Shown here: one piece after another, positions 56,016-64,000 of the stretch
Numbering within the stretch: the stretch's first letter is position 1
How the letters are laid out: every line of letters starts with the position of its first letter
Assembly: GCA_942492125.1 (NCBI GenBank)
Contig: CALODM010000029.1
Location: forward strand, 101,079 to 165,078
Length of the DNA: 64,000 nt
Reading direction: 5' to 3'
From: BCD1 sp942492125
Lineage (GTDB): Bacteria > Bacteroidota > Bacteroidia > Chitinophagales > Saprospiraceae
Notes under the pieces: generated by a model
Seen by the model: the letters and a program-made list of their open reading frames with translations, nothing else
The model's database searches: none
What the model was told of the DNA's origin: nothing
Program-made: the position numbers and the translations under genes

Positions 56016-57917
56016 ATGCCTTTACAAATTAAATCACTTGATGAGTATAAATCGGTTTACAAACGCAGCGTTGAAGACCCGGAGGGATTCTGGGCAGAGC
56101 AGGCCGAAACATTTCAATGGAGTAAAAAATGGGATAAGGTTCTGGACTGGAACTTTAGAGATCCCGATGTGAACTGGTTTGTTGGTGGAAAGACCAATAT
56201 TACAGAAAATGCCCTTGATCGCCACCTGGAAACACGTGGAGATAAAGTGGCTATTCTTTGGGAAGCTAACGATCCGAATACGCCAAGTAAAACTTATACT
56301 TACAAGGAGTTGCATGCAGAAGTATGCAAAACAGCCAATGCACTAAAAAATAACGGTATAGGCAAGGGAGACCGTGTTTGCTTCTACATGCCTATGGTTC
56401 CTGAATTAGCGATTGGCGTTTTGGCTTGTGCCCGGATCGGAGCCATCCATTCCGTGGTATTTGCAGGATTCTCTGCTACTGCCCTTGCTGACAGAATTAA
56501 AGATGCTACCTGTAAAATGGTGATCTGCTCTGATTACAATCACCGTGGCGCCAAAAATATCCCGGTTAAAAAAGTGGTAGATGAAGCTATCGCTATGGAC
56601 TGTGACAGTATTGAAACGGTACTCGTTCATCGCAATACGGGTGAGGAGATCAACTGGAATGACAAGCTGGATAAATGGTGGCATGAAGAGGTAGATGGAC
56701 AAGCTGCTTCCTGCCCCGCAGAGCAAATGGACAGTGAAGATACCTTGTTCATTCTTTACACTTCCGGTTCCACCGGTAAACCTAAAGGTGTTGTTCATTC
56801 CATAGGCGGATATATGGTTTACACTGCCTTTTCTTTTAAAAACGTATTCCAATACCAGGAAGATGATATTTATTGGTGTACTGCCGATATCGGATGGATC
56901 ACCGGACACTCCTACATCATTTACGGACCACTGCTGGCCGGTGCCACAACCATGATGTTTGAAGGTGTGCCTACTTATCCTGATGCAGGTCGCTTCTGGG
57001 AAGTTTGTGACAAACATAAAGTAAATCAATTCTATACAGCACCCACCGCTATTCGTGCCCTGATGGCCTTTGGTGATCAGTATGTTGAAAAATACGATCT
57101 GAGCACCCTTAAAGTACTGGGTTCTGTGGGTGAGCCTATCAACGAAGAAGCCTGGAACTGGTACAATGAAAAAGTAGGTAAGAAAAGATGTCCTATCGTC
57201 GATACCTGGTGGCAGACAGAAACAGGAGGTATCCTGATTTCCCCACTGCCTGGCATTACAGATACCAAACCTTGTTATGCTTCCTATCCGTTGCCAGGCG
57301 TTCAGCCTATTTTGGTTGACCCTAGTGGAGAAGAACTTACTGGTAATGGTGTGGAAGGGCTCCTTTGTATGAAGTTCCCATGGCCAAGTATCATCCGTAC
57401 AACTTATGGAGACCACGAACGTTGTCGCCAGGTTTATTTCTCAACCTTCCCGGATATGTATTTCACAGGTGACGGTGCCCGCAGAGACAGCGAAGGCCGC
57501 CTGAGAATCATCGGTCGTGTTTATTATGTTATCAATGTATCCGGCCACAGGATGGGTACTGCCGAGGTGGAAAATGCCATCAACGAGCACCCACAGGTAG
57601 TGGAAAGTGCCGTGGTAGGATTCCCTCATGAAATTAAAGGGCAGGGAATCTATGCTTACATCATTCCTTCAGAAAATATCAAGGATGAAGAGCAATTCAT
57701 TAAGGAGATCAAAGCGGTGGTGACCAAACAAATTGGGCCTATCGCCAAGCCTGATCAGATACAGATCGTTCCCGGGTTACCAAAGACTCGTTCAGGAAAG
57801 ATTATGCGTAGAATTTTAAGGAAGGTAGCCTCTGGTGATGCTTCCGACCTTGGAGATATTTCAACATTGCTCAACCCTGAAGTGGTAGAGACCGTGAAAA
57901 AAGGTGCTAAAGTCTAA
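56016..57917 (+). CDS. acs: acetyl-CoA synthetase (AMP-forming)
   Basis: The 633-aa enzyme converts acetate, ATP and CoA to acetyl-CoA. It has the ANL A3 motif YTSGSTGKPKGVVHS (about 248-262), the acetate-pocket region IVDTWWQTETGGILISPLPG, A7/A8-type GDGARRDSEGRLRIIGRVYYVINVSGHRMGTAEVE and the catalytic Lys near 595 in TRSGKIMRRILRK. Length and motifs match Acs rather than propionyl- or fatty acyl-CoA ligases. It follows kinase and receiver on the same strand, completing a sense-and-activate set. The same Lys is the usual acetylation target of Acs regulation in other bacteria; whether this applies here is unknown. Confidence 0.93.
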   Translation: MPLQIKSLDEYKSVYKRSVEDPEGFWAEQAETFQWSKKWDKVLDWNFRDPDVNWFVGGKTNITENALDRHLETRGDKVAILWEANDPNTPSKTYTYKELHAEVCKTANALKNNGIGKGDRVCFYMPMVPELAIGVLACARIGAIHSVVFAGFSATALADRIKDATCKMVICSDYNHRGAKNIPVKKVVDEAIAMDCDSIETVLVHRNTGEEINWNDKLDKWWHEEVDGQAASCPAEQMDSEDTLFILYTSGSTGKPKGVVHSIGGYMVYTAFSFKNVFQYQEDDIYWCTADIGWITGHSYIIYGPLLAGATTMMFEGVPTYPDAGRFWEVCDKHKVNQFYTAPTAIRALMAFGDQYVEKYDLSTLKVLGSVGEPINEEAWNWYNEKVGKKRCPIVDTWWQTETGGILISPLPGITDTKPCYASYPLPGVQPILVDPSGEELTGNGVEGLLCMKFPWPSIIRTTYGDHERCRQVYFSTFPDMYFTGDGARRDSEGRLRIIGRVYYVINVSGHRMGTAEVENAINEHPQVVESAVVGFPHEIKGQGIYAYIIPSENIKDEEQFIKEIKAVVTKQIGPIAKPDQIQIVPGLPKTRSGKIMRRILRKVASGDASDLGDISTLLNPEVVETVKKGAKV

Positions 57918-57934
57918 TTTGTTTTAGCTTCCTG

Positions 57935-57983
57935 AAAGGATGGGTGGCCTGGATTTATTCCAATCTCCACCCGTCCTTTTTTT
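57935..57983 (+). terminator. rho-independent terminator after acs
   Basis: AAAGGATGGGTGG (57935-57947) pairs with CCACCCGTCCTTT (57967-57979) apart from one G-U, then seven T residues follow. It ends the acs transcript, so the downstream ligase gene probably has its own promoter. Confidence 0.88.
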
Positions 57984-58188
57984 ATTTTCTAACCCTTAGT
58001 TTCGTTCTTGTTCGATCTAACGTTTCCTATTAGATAAAAAGCGGCCAATAAGTCGTTTTGCTGTGTCTTGATTTTTCGAAAAAAGGAAAGTCCAAAGATT
58101 ACTGCCCGTCCTTTTTTAGGGGAATCATACCAATTACCTGCAACTTGATTTAATAAGCTATACCAAGTATCACTAAAAATCTTAAAAA

Positions 58189-60084
58189 ATGACCTACCAG
58201 GAATTTTATCAAAGTAGTATTCAAAACCCCGAACAATTTTGGAAAGAACAAGCCCGGGCCCTGGACTGGTTTGAATTCCCCGAAGAAATTTTATCCAGGG
58301 ATGAAGAAGATCTTTATCGATGGTACAAAGGCGGAAAGATGAATACGGCTTACCTGGCCCTGGATTATCACGTGAAAAATGGCCGTGGGAACCAGACAGC
58401 CCTGATTTATGATTCTCCCGTTACAGCTACCGTGACCAAATACACGTATAGCGAATTACTTGGCGAGGTTGAAAAAGTAGCGGGTATGCTGGTATCCCTG
58501 GGTGTTAAAAAAGGGGACAGGGTGATTATTTATATGCCCATGATACCGGAGACGGCTTTTGCTATGCTAGCCTGTGCACGTATTGGAGCTGTCCATTCTG
58601 TCGTTTTTGGTGGATTTGCCGCCAATGAACTGGCCATTCGGATCGATGATTCTACTCCGGATGTTATGTTAACCGCCTCTGCCGGAATTGAAATCAATAA
58701 AATTATTCCCTATAAGCCAATTGTAGATGAGGCTATAGAAATGGCTTCCCATAAGGTTAAGCATGTTGTTTTGTTTCAAAGGGATGTCTTGAAGGCTGAC
58801 ATGACAGCAGACCGTGATATCGATTGGATGGAGCTCAGGGCAACCGCAGAACCGGCTTCTTATGTGGAAGTCGATGCCACGGACCCATTGTATATCCTTT
58901 ATACATCCGGAACAACAGGTGTGCCAAAAGGGGTGGTAAGGGATAATGGCGGGCACGCGGTGGCCCTGAAATTTAGCATGGAATACATTTATGGCATCAA
59001 ACCAGGGGAAGTTTACTGGGCTGCATCCGATGTAGGTTGGGTCGTTGGACACTCCTACATCATTTACGCGCCTCTGTTGCACGGTTGTACGACCATACTC
59101 TTTGAAGGCAAACCTATTAAAACTCCGGATGCCGGTACATTTTGGCGGGTTATCCAGGATTACGGTGTTAATGTTTTTTTTACGGCACCTACTGCTTTCC
59201 GGGCTATTATTAAAGAAGATCCGGAGGGTAAACTTCATGGAAAATACGATACTTCTTCCCTTAGGTTACAGTTTTTGGCAGGGGAGCGTTGTGATGTGAC
59301 CACCTTACACTGGCTGGAAAATTTACTGCAAATACCGGTGATCGATCATTGGTGGCAGACGGAGTCCGGGTGGCCCATGCTGGCCAATATGGCAGGAGTT
59401 GAATTATTGCCGGTTAAACCGGGATCTGCCTGCAAGGCTGTTTGTGGATATGATATCCGGGTCCTCAATGAAAGCGGAGAAGAAGTAGCGGAAAACCAAG
59501 AAGGTATTGTGGCCATCAAATACCCTTTACCACCCGGATGTTTGCCCAACTTGTGGCAGGATACAGCCAGGTTCAAGGAGTCCTACCTTACTATTTTTCC
59601 TGGCTATTATTTCGCCGGTGATGGTGGTTATCGGGACGAAGATGGTTATATTTTTATTACAGGCCGTATAGACGATATCATCAATGTTGCCGGCCACCGG
59701 CTTTCCACTGCCGAAATGGAAGAAGTCGTCGCCTCACACGAAGCTGTGGCAGAATGTTCCGTAATTGGTATCGCTGATCAGATGAAAGGGCAGGTTCCTG
59801 TAGGCTTTGTAGTGCTGAAGGCCGGGGTTGATCCCGGGAACGGGAATCTTGAGAAAGAACTCATTGCTATGGTTCGGGCTAAAATTGGACCCGTCGCAGC
59901 TTTCAAAAGGGCTGTCATTGTAGAACGATTGCCCAAGACACGATCCGGAAAGATTTTGAGAAAAGTCATGAGAGCCATCGCCGATGGAGATAAATTTAAT
60001 CCGCCTTCCACCATTGAAGATATGAGTGTTTTGGGGGAGTTGGAAGCAAAAATGAAGCGGGAAAAAGTTGGTCAGGCGTTTTAG
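58189..60084 (+). CDS. prpE: propionyl-CoA synthetase-like acyl-CoA ligase
   Basis: The 631-aa protein is a second acetyl/propionyl-CoA synthetase homologue. It has YTSGTTGVPKGVVRDNGGHAVA (about 242-263), the pocket sequence VIDHWWQTESGWPMLANMAG, DGGYRDEDGYIFITGRIDDIINVAGHRLSTAEMEEVVASH and the C-terminal Lys in TRSGKILRKVMRAIADG. DHWWQTESGWP and RDNGGHAVA are typical of PrpE rather than Acs, so propionate or another short-chain acid is the likely substrate; activity on acetate is possible. A terminator lies between it and acs, suggesting separate control. The ATG at 58189 is the first in-frame start. Confidence 0.85.
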   Translation: MTYQEFYQSSIQNPEQFWKEQARALDWFEFPEEILSRDEEDLYRWYKGGKMNTAYLALDYHVKNGRGNQTALIYDSPVTATVTKYTYSELLGEVEKVAGMLVSLGVKKGDRVIIYMPMIPETAFAMLACARIGAVHSVVFGGFAANELAIRIDDSTPDVMLTASAGIEINKIIPYKPIVDEAIEMASHKVKHVVLFQRDVLKADMTADRDIDWMELRATAEPASYVEVDATDPLYILYTSGTTGVPKGVVRDNGGHAVALKFSMEYIYGIKPGEVYWAASDVGWVVGHSYIIYAPLLHGCTTILFEGKPIKTPDAGTFWRVIQDYGVNVFFTAPTAFRAIIKEDPEGKLHGKYDTSSLRLQFLAGERCDVTTLHWLENLLQIPVIDHWWQTESGWPMLANMAGVELLPVKPGSACKAVCGYDIRVLNESGEEVAENQEGIVAIKYPLPPGCLPNLWQDTARFKESYLTIFPGYYFAGDGGYRDEDGYIFITGRIDDIINVAGHRLSTAEMEEVVASHEAVAECSVIGIADQMKGQVPVGFVVLKAGVDPGNGNLEKELIAMVRAKIGPVAAFKRAVIVERLPKTRSGKILRKVMRAIADGDKFNPPSTIEDMSVLGELEAKMKREKVGQAF

Positions 60085-60103
60085 GATACCGACTTTATTC
60101 AGG

Positions 60104-60310
60104 GCTTGTTTAAATTTAAATGAATTGAAAATCAAGCCGTTGGGGAATTAGCATGATTCCTGGGTTTTTAACAGGGACACTGGAAACTATGGAAGGATTG
60201 GAATCCTGGAGTTGATTTACGGCTATTTTTTCCAAAAATCCACTTTTCTATTCCGTTTAGCATTAAACTTTGCTAAACGGACAAAACATGGATTAAATTT
60301 TCAGACATTC
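60104..60310. repeat. MITE-like element of a second family, copy a
   Basis: Starts GCTTGTTTAAATTTAA and ends ATTAAATTTTCAGACATTC, an imperfect terminal inverted repeat. Near the right end CCGTTTAGCA (60255-60264) and TGCTAAACGG (60273-60282) form a perfect ten-base stem. No ORF. It shares edges and internal words (GAAAATCAA, TTTAGCATTAAA, TTTTCAGACA) with 60383-60567. Confidence 0.5.
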
Positions 60311-60334
60311 TAAAATGAGGGGTGTCCAAAAAAG

Positions 60335-60377
60335 AATCCCGAATTTTGCCAAAAGGCAGCATTCGGGATTTCTGTTT
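60335..60377. terminator. terminator-like hairpin between the two repeats
   Basis: AATCCCGAAT (60335-60344) pairs with ATTCGGGATT (60361-60370), with an inner TGCC/GGCA pair set, followed by TCTGTTTT. The stem sequence TCCCGAATTTTG is shared with the terminator at 36692, so a common terminator cassette may be spread in this genome. Confidence 0.65.
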
Positions 60378-60382
60378 TAAGA

Positions 60383-60567
60383 GCTTGTCTAAATTTAATC
60401 TTCTGAAAATCAATTAATTTTGAAGGTAAATGCACCCGGAAGATTAGGGTAGATGGAAAAATGGAATAGCAACCTAAAGTTCCGGTACTCCACCCTTCCA
60501 TTTCATCCGGTTTAGCATTAAATACTGTTTTCAGTCAATTAATTGAATCAAAATTTCAGACAAACGC
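60383..60567. repeat. MITE-like element of a second family, copy b
   Basis: Starts GCTTGTCTAAATTTAATC and ends AAAATTTCAGACAAACGC, again an imperfect inverted repeat. It shares with copy a the order GAAAATCAA, then CCGTTTAGCATTAAA-like (here CCGGTTTAGCATTAAA), then the right end. The two copies are direct repeats about 279 bases apart. No transposase is encoded. Confidence 0.5.
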
Positions 60568-60760
60568 TAACAACAATAATTAAGTCCAGGGTCTGGTCTG
60601 GTAACTATTGTTTATTTGTTTGGTGCAGCGATGTGTAAAATGTCGACAGTGAATATTTTGCTGCATTTTTTTTGTAATCAACGCTTTACGATGACTTTTT
60701 TTGTGGACCGCCGACGTTGATAGCCTCTGAAAGTTTCATTGGTTTTTATGGGACTGCTTT

Positions 60761-61504
60761 TCATTGTACCAAACCACCGTCAACGCTCAGGACTGTTCCT
60801 GTGATGTAGGAAGCTTCGTCTGAAGCGAGGAAAGCATAGGCGTTGGCAATATCTTCGGGCTCTCCCAATCTTGCCATTGGGATGACTTTTTTGATGTTGT
60901 TGATGTTCTCTTCCGGTATGGTTTCCAACATTTCTGTATTGATGAAACCAGGAGCAATAGCGTTAACCGTGATACCTTTTCTGCCAAATTCCCTGGCCCA
61001 GGTTTTGGTCAGTCCAATGAGTCCCGCTTTCGTAGCTACATAATTGCTTTGGCCAAAGTTGCCATACAAACCAACGATTGAGGAAGCATTTAAAATGCGC
61101 CCGCCACCGCGCTCGATCATGTATGGGAAGACATTTTTCGTACAATTGAAAACGCCTGTCAGGTTCACGTCAATGACTGCCTGCCATTGTTCCGGGGTCA
61201 TTTTTTTCATGGAAGCATCTCTTGTGATGCCTGCATTGTTTATTAGGATGTCAATGCCACCAAAATCTACTGCTACCTGTTTTGTTGCCTGGCTTACGGC
61301 ATCAAAATCAACCGTATTAACCTGATAAAATTTAACCTCATAGCCTGCTTGAGCATACCCTTCGGTTAATTGGCTGCCTGCTTTTTCGTCAATATCCCAA
61401 ATGGCAACTTTGGCTCCTTCTTTGAGGAATTTATCAACGGTAGTTTTGCCGATTCCACGGCTCCCGCCTGTAATGATGGCTACTTTGTTCTTGAGTCTTT
61501 TCAT
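60761..61504 (-). CDS. SDR-family 3-oxoacyl-ACP/acetoacetyl-CoA reductase
   Basis: The 247-aa short-chain dehydrogenase has the NADP-binding TGGSRGIG motif (12-19), NNAGITRDASMKKM, the catalytic Ser in NASSIVGLYGNFGQ and the YxxxK pair in YVATKAG, followed by NAIAPGFINTEML and the C-terminal ITGTVLSVDGG. NAGITRDASMKKM is typical of both FabG and PhaB. The divergent thiolase gene next door makes acetoacetyl-CoA, so reduction to 3-hydroxybutyryl-CoA is a plausible function, but fatty-acid FabG activity is equally possible by sequence. The gene is read toward the repeats, without an adjacent fab cluster, which favours the CoA role. Confidence 0.82.
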   Translation of the reverse strand: MKRLKNKVAIITGGSRGIGKTTVDKFLKEGAKVAIWDIDEKAGSQLTEGYAQAGYEVKFYQVNTVDFDAVSQATKQVAVDFGGIDILINNAGITRDASMKKMTPEQWQAVIDVNLTGVFNCTKNVFPYMIERGGGRILNASSIVGLYGNFGQSNYVATKAGLIGLTKTWAREFGRKGITVNAIAPGFINTEMLETIPEENINNIKKVIPMARLGEPEDIANAYAFLASDEASYITGTVLSVDGGLVQ

Positions 61505-61745
61505 GGTTCGTGTTTAGGTTGTGGCGTTGTCAGTGCCAAATTTAGGGGTTTCCCCGAAACCGTCTAAATATTAGCCCCCGGGCTTTCAAAATAAAAGCCC
61601 CTGACTTTTTGAAGATATTGAGTATATATTCCTGTAAAATACTGATTTATAAACTTTTATATCGACAGTTTAGCTGTCTGACTAAATTCTTTCATTTGCC
61701 GTCCAAGCTTCTCCCGAATCAGACGTTTTTTCGTCATTTAATTAG

Positions 61746-61753
61746 TAATTTTG
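61746..61753 (+). promoter_or_regulatory. probable -7 element of the thiolase promoter
   Basis: TAATTTTG matches TAnnTTTG and is followed after 33 bases by the ATG, allowing a leader of about 30 bases. No clear -33 element was found at the right distance, so the call is moderate. Confidence 0.35.
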
Positions 61754-61786
61754 TGCTGTCAATATTAATCAAATAATACCAAGCTT

Positions 61787-62965
61787 ATGAAAGAAGTATA
61801 TATCGTTTCTGCGGTTCGTACACCACTGGGTAGTTTCGGAGGAATGTTCAACGGAATCCCTGCTACCGAACTTGGAACTGCTGCCATCAAAGGAGCTTTG
61901 GAAAAAGCGGGAGTTGCCCCTTCTCAGGTGGATGAAGTTTTTATGGGGAATGTTATTTCTTCCAACCTTGGCCAGGCTCCGGCCAGACAAGCTGCCCTGG
62001 GAGCCGGAATAGGTGTGAACGTACCTTGTACTACGGTGAATAAAGTATGTGCCTCAGGTATGAAATCCATTACTCTCGCAGCCCAGAGCATAATGTTAGG
62101 CCATGGAGACCTCATGATTGCCGGGGGTATGGAGAGTATGTCTAATATTCCTTATTACCTGCCCAAATCACGTTGGGGGCTGAAGTACGGTGATGGTGTG
62201 TTGGTGGATGGTCTGGCTAAAGATGGCCTCACTGATGCCTACAACCATAAAGCCATGGGAACCAGTGCCGATGCTACTGCTGATAAGTATCAAATTTCGA
62301 GAGAGGAACAAGACAGATTCGCTATACGCTCTTATAAGTTATCAGCGGAGTCAACCGAAAAAGGATACCTCAAAGAAGAGATCGTTCCGGTAAGCGTACC
62401 TCAAAGAAGAGGGGAGCCGATAATGATCACGGAAGATGAAGAATACAAAAAGGTGAAATTTGAGAAAATTCCTACCCTCAGACCTGTATTCTCCAAAGAA
62501 GGTACCGTAACTGCAGCTAATGCCTCTACCATCAATGATGGTGCTTCTGCCCTCGTTTTGGCCAGTGCCGAAAAGGTCGAAGAACTGGGATTGAAGCCTG
62601 TAGCGAAAATTCTAAGTTTCGCCGATGCTGCCCAGGAGCCGGAATGGTTTACCACAGCGCCGACTATTGCTGCCCCATTGGCACTCAAGAGAGCCGGATT
62701 AACATTGGATGATATTGATTTCTTCGAAGTTAATGAAGCTTTTGCTGTTGTTACATTGGCGTTCAATCAGGTGCTGGGAATTCCCGAAGAAAAAGTCAAT
62801 GTTTTTGGCGGTGCCTGCTCTATCGGTCACCCGCTGGGTGCTTCCGGCGCGAGAATCGTAACTACCCTGAATAATGTATTGCAACACAAAAAGGGCAGCA
62901 AAGGCCTCGCAGCCATCTGCAACGGTGGCGGTGGCGCTTCTGCTTTGATTATTGAAAGAGTTTAA
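61787..62965 (+). CDS. acetyl-CoA C-acetyltransferase (thiolase)
   Basis: The 392-aa enzyme condenses two acetyl-CoA to acetoacetyl-CoA or performs the reverse cleavage. It has the acyl-accepting Cys88 in TTVNKVCASGMKS, the thiolase motif GGMESMSNIPYYL, NEAFAVVTLAFNQ, the His in GGACSIGHPLGASGARI and the second Cys in CNGGGGASALIIERV near the C-terminus. The length and start (MKEVYIVSAVRTPLG) match the biosynthetic AtoB/PhaA type. It is divergent from the SDR reductase gene. With acs upstream in the region it would connect acetate activation to C4 metabolism; this link is inferred. Confidence 0.92.
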   Translation: MKEVYIVSAVRTPLGSFGGMFNGIPATELGTAAIKGALEKAGVAPSQVDEVFMGNVISSNLGQAPARQAALGAGIGVNVPCTTVNKVCASGMKSITLAAQSIMLGHGDLMIAGGMESMSNIPYYLPKSRWGLKYGDGVLVDGLAKDGLTDAYNHKAMGTSADATADKYQISREEQDRFAIRSYKLSAESTEKGYLKEEIVPVSVPQRRGEPIMITEDEEYKKVKFEKIPTLRPVFSKEGTVTAANASTINDGASALVLASAEKVEELGLKPVAKILSFADAAQEPEWFTTAPTIAAPLALKRAGLTLDDIDFFEVNEAFAVVTLAFNQVLGIPEEKVNVFGGACSIGHPLGASGARIVTTLNNVLQHKKGSKGLAAICNGGGGASALIIERV

Positions 62966-62980
62966 TATTAAGATTTTCCG

Positions 62981-63014
62981 GAAGACTGGTGATCATTCTC
63001 TGTCACCGGTCTTC
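62981..63014. terminator. hairpin between convergent genes
   Basis: GAAGACTGGTGA (62981-62992) pairs with TCACCGGTCTTC (63003-63014) in a 12-bp stem with one G-U. No long T-run follows on either strand, but its place between two converging stop codons suggests termination of both. Confidence 0.6.
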
Positions 63015-63018
63015 TGGA

Positions 63019-63948
63019 TTAATAACCTTTCTTTTTTGATACCGTATTCAAAAGGGGCAATCCTTCCTCCATTCTCCTGTAATTTTCCAAAATTTGCGGT
63101 GCTACACTTGCCGGATCAGTGAGACTGGCTATGTGAGGGGTAATATGAATTTTAGGATGTGTCCAGAAGGGATGATTTTTCGGTAAGGGTTCTGTTTCGA
63201 AGACATCGAGACCAGCACCGCTGAGATGCCCCTTTTCAATCATATCAATCAGGTCGTTTTCCACCAGGTGGCCACCACGGGCCACATTGATGACAAAGGC
63301 ACTTTCAGGTAGTTGTTGGAAAGTCTTTTTATTGAGTATACCTTTTGTTTTAAAGGTTAACGGCAGCATACAGACTAGGATATCAGTTTTTTGAAGGAAT
63401 TCCGCCAGGTTTTGGTTACCTGAAAAGAGATGTACGCCCGGAAAAGTTTTTTTGCTGGCTGACCAGCCATTTATGCTGAAACCCAATGGAAGTAATACAT
63501 TTGCCAGATGCCGTCCTAGTTGTCCAAATCCCATAATACCTATGGTCACGTCGGTAATCATAAGGTAAGGTCTTGGTCGCCATTTTTCGGCCAACTGATC
63601 TTGTTTGTAGATATTCAATCTCTTTAGGTGATTCATAATCTGGGCGATCACAAATTCGCTCATCGCAGCTGATAACTGATCGTCAACTATCCTGCAAATT
63701 TTGACATCAGGGGGTAGGGAAGGGTCTCGAAACAAGTGATCCACACCCGCCCCCATGGAACAGATGACCTCTAAATCCGGATACTGCTCGAAAGCTCCCG
63801 GGGAATGGTTCCAGGCAAGTGCAAATTTTATGCCTTTTGGGGCAATACCTTGCCCATGGATATGGATTTTCATTGTCGGGTCCTGTGCGTTGAGCACCTG
63901 TATCCAGGGAGCCGGGTCTTTGGTTGTACTGATAAAAGCGACGGACAT
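63019..63948 (-). CDS. D-2-hydroxyacid dehydrogenase (glyoxylate/hydroxypyruvate reductase A-like)
   Basis: This 309-aa NAD(P)H-dependent enzyme has the Rossmann motif GIMGFGQLGRHLANVL (about 148-163), the catalytic Arg in INVARGGHLVENDLI, the Glu in DVFETEPLP and the catalytic His in ITPHIASLTDPASVA. The N-terminus (VAFISTTKDPAPWIQVLNAQDP) and the short catalytic domain match GhrA-type reductases that turn glyoxylate or hydroxypyruvate into glycolate or glycerate. The reading frame is intact. It is convergent with the thiolase and has no partner gene on its strand within the window. Confidence 0.88.
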   Translation of the reverse strand: MSVAFISTTKDPAPWIQVLNAQDPTMKIHIHGQGIAPKGIKFALAWNHSPGAFEQYPDLEVICSMGAGVDHLFRDPSLPPDVKICRIVDDQLSAAMSEFVIAQIMNHLKRLNIYKQDQLAEKWRPRPYLMITDVTIGIMGFGQLGRHLANVLLPLGFSINGWSASKKTFPGVHLFSGNQNLAEFLQKTDILVCMLPLTFKTKGILNKKTFQQLPESAFVINVARGGHLVENDLIDMIEKGHLSGAGLDVFETEPLPKNHPFWTHPKIHITPHIASLTDPASVAPQILENYRRMEEGLPLLNTVSKKKGY

Positions 63949-64000
63949 GGTAAAGCGAGTTGTTTAAGCAGGGACCTTAAAATAAATAATAACCCCGATT

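Larger units (their letters stand above)
60085..60760. other. intergenic region with two MITE-like elements and a terminator
   Basis: 676 bases without a supported gene, located between the ligase (plus) and the reductase (minus). It contains two related repeats (60104-60310 and 60383-60567) and a terminator-like hairpin between them (60335-60377). The last 190 bases have a loose TGCAGC/GCTGCA inverted pair followed by eight T residues near 60665, possibly another weak terminator. Confidence 0.45.

Noticed and set aside
1..64000. tRNA or rRNA genes
   Set aside because: I scanned for T-loop-like GTTCGAATC and conserved rRNA words and saw none. A short tRNA could still be missed by eye; tRNAscan-SE would settle it.

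Overview
The window is a chromosomal stretch of a Bacteroidota bacterium, most likely from the Saprospirales/Lewinella side of the phylum. The evidence is a SusC/SusD pair, two secreted proteins with type IX secretion (T9SS) C-terminal tails, a giant HYR/dockerin-like surface protein, a DUF4249 lipoprotein, VTC/DUF4956/CotH genes, and several upstream sequences resembling the Bacteroidota promoter (TTTG, about 19-20 nt, TAnnTTTG). No rRNA, tRNA, CRISPR array, phage or complete insertion sequence was seen.

Layout. 1-7 kb: end of an unknown gene, two lipoproteins and the 1338-aa surface protein. 7.4-13 kb: acyltransferase, pabB with a frameshifted pabC, a voltage-gated K+ channel, DoxX and MOSC proteins. 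13.8-19.2 kb: an alkane-oxidation-like run (AlkB hydroxylase, GMC oxidoreductase, alpha/beta hydrolase, fatty acyl-CoA ligase). 19.3-30 kb: an amino-sugar utilisation locus on the minus strand (NagB/PIG-L fusion, SusC, SusD, GH20 hexosaminidase) with a divergent LacI-type regulator and two palindromic operators between them. 30-34.5 kb: L-serine dehydratase, DEAD-box helicase, BtuF-like protein. 34.7-39.5 kb: T9SS cargo proteins and a membrane protein. 39.7-44.6 kb: truncated DUF1761, then DUF4956, VTC and CotH. 44.9-60.1 kb: an acetate uptake and activation region: exonuclease and cNMP/CBS/DUF294 protein (minus), then ArsR-type regulator, porin, DUF4212 subunit, SSS symporter, two small membrane proteins, SSS-histidine kinase, single-domain receiver, acetyl-CoA synthetase and a propionyl-CoA synthetase-like ligase. 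60.8-63.9 kb: acetoacetyl-CoA reductase, thiolase and a 2-hydroxyacid dehydrogenase.

The acetate region looks like one physiological unit: uptake (porin, DUF4212/symporter), sensing (symporter-kinase plus receiver) and activation to acyl-CoA, with the thiolase/reductase pair close by. A 17-bp near-palindrome lies in the arsR/DUF294 divergent promoter and again, in opposite orientation, between the promoter elements of the porin gene. This predicts that the small ArsR protein is the local repressor.

Five genes (pabC, GMC oxidoreductase, alpha/beta hydrolase, GH20 hexosaminidase, DUF294 protein) each carry one single-base frameshift, three of them extra bases in homopolymers. Sequencing or assembly error is more likely than true decay. 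Non-coding structure includes a perfect 46-unit heptanucleotide array, a 92-bp tandem repeat built around a hairpin, and two families of MITE-like intergenic elements.
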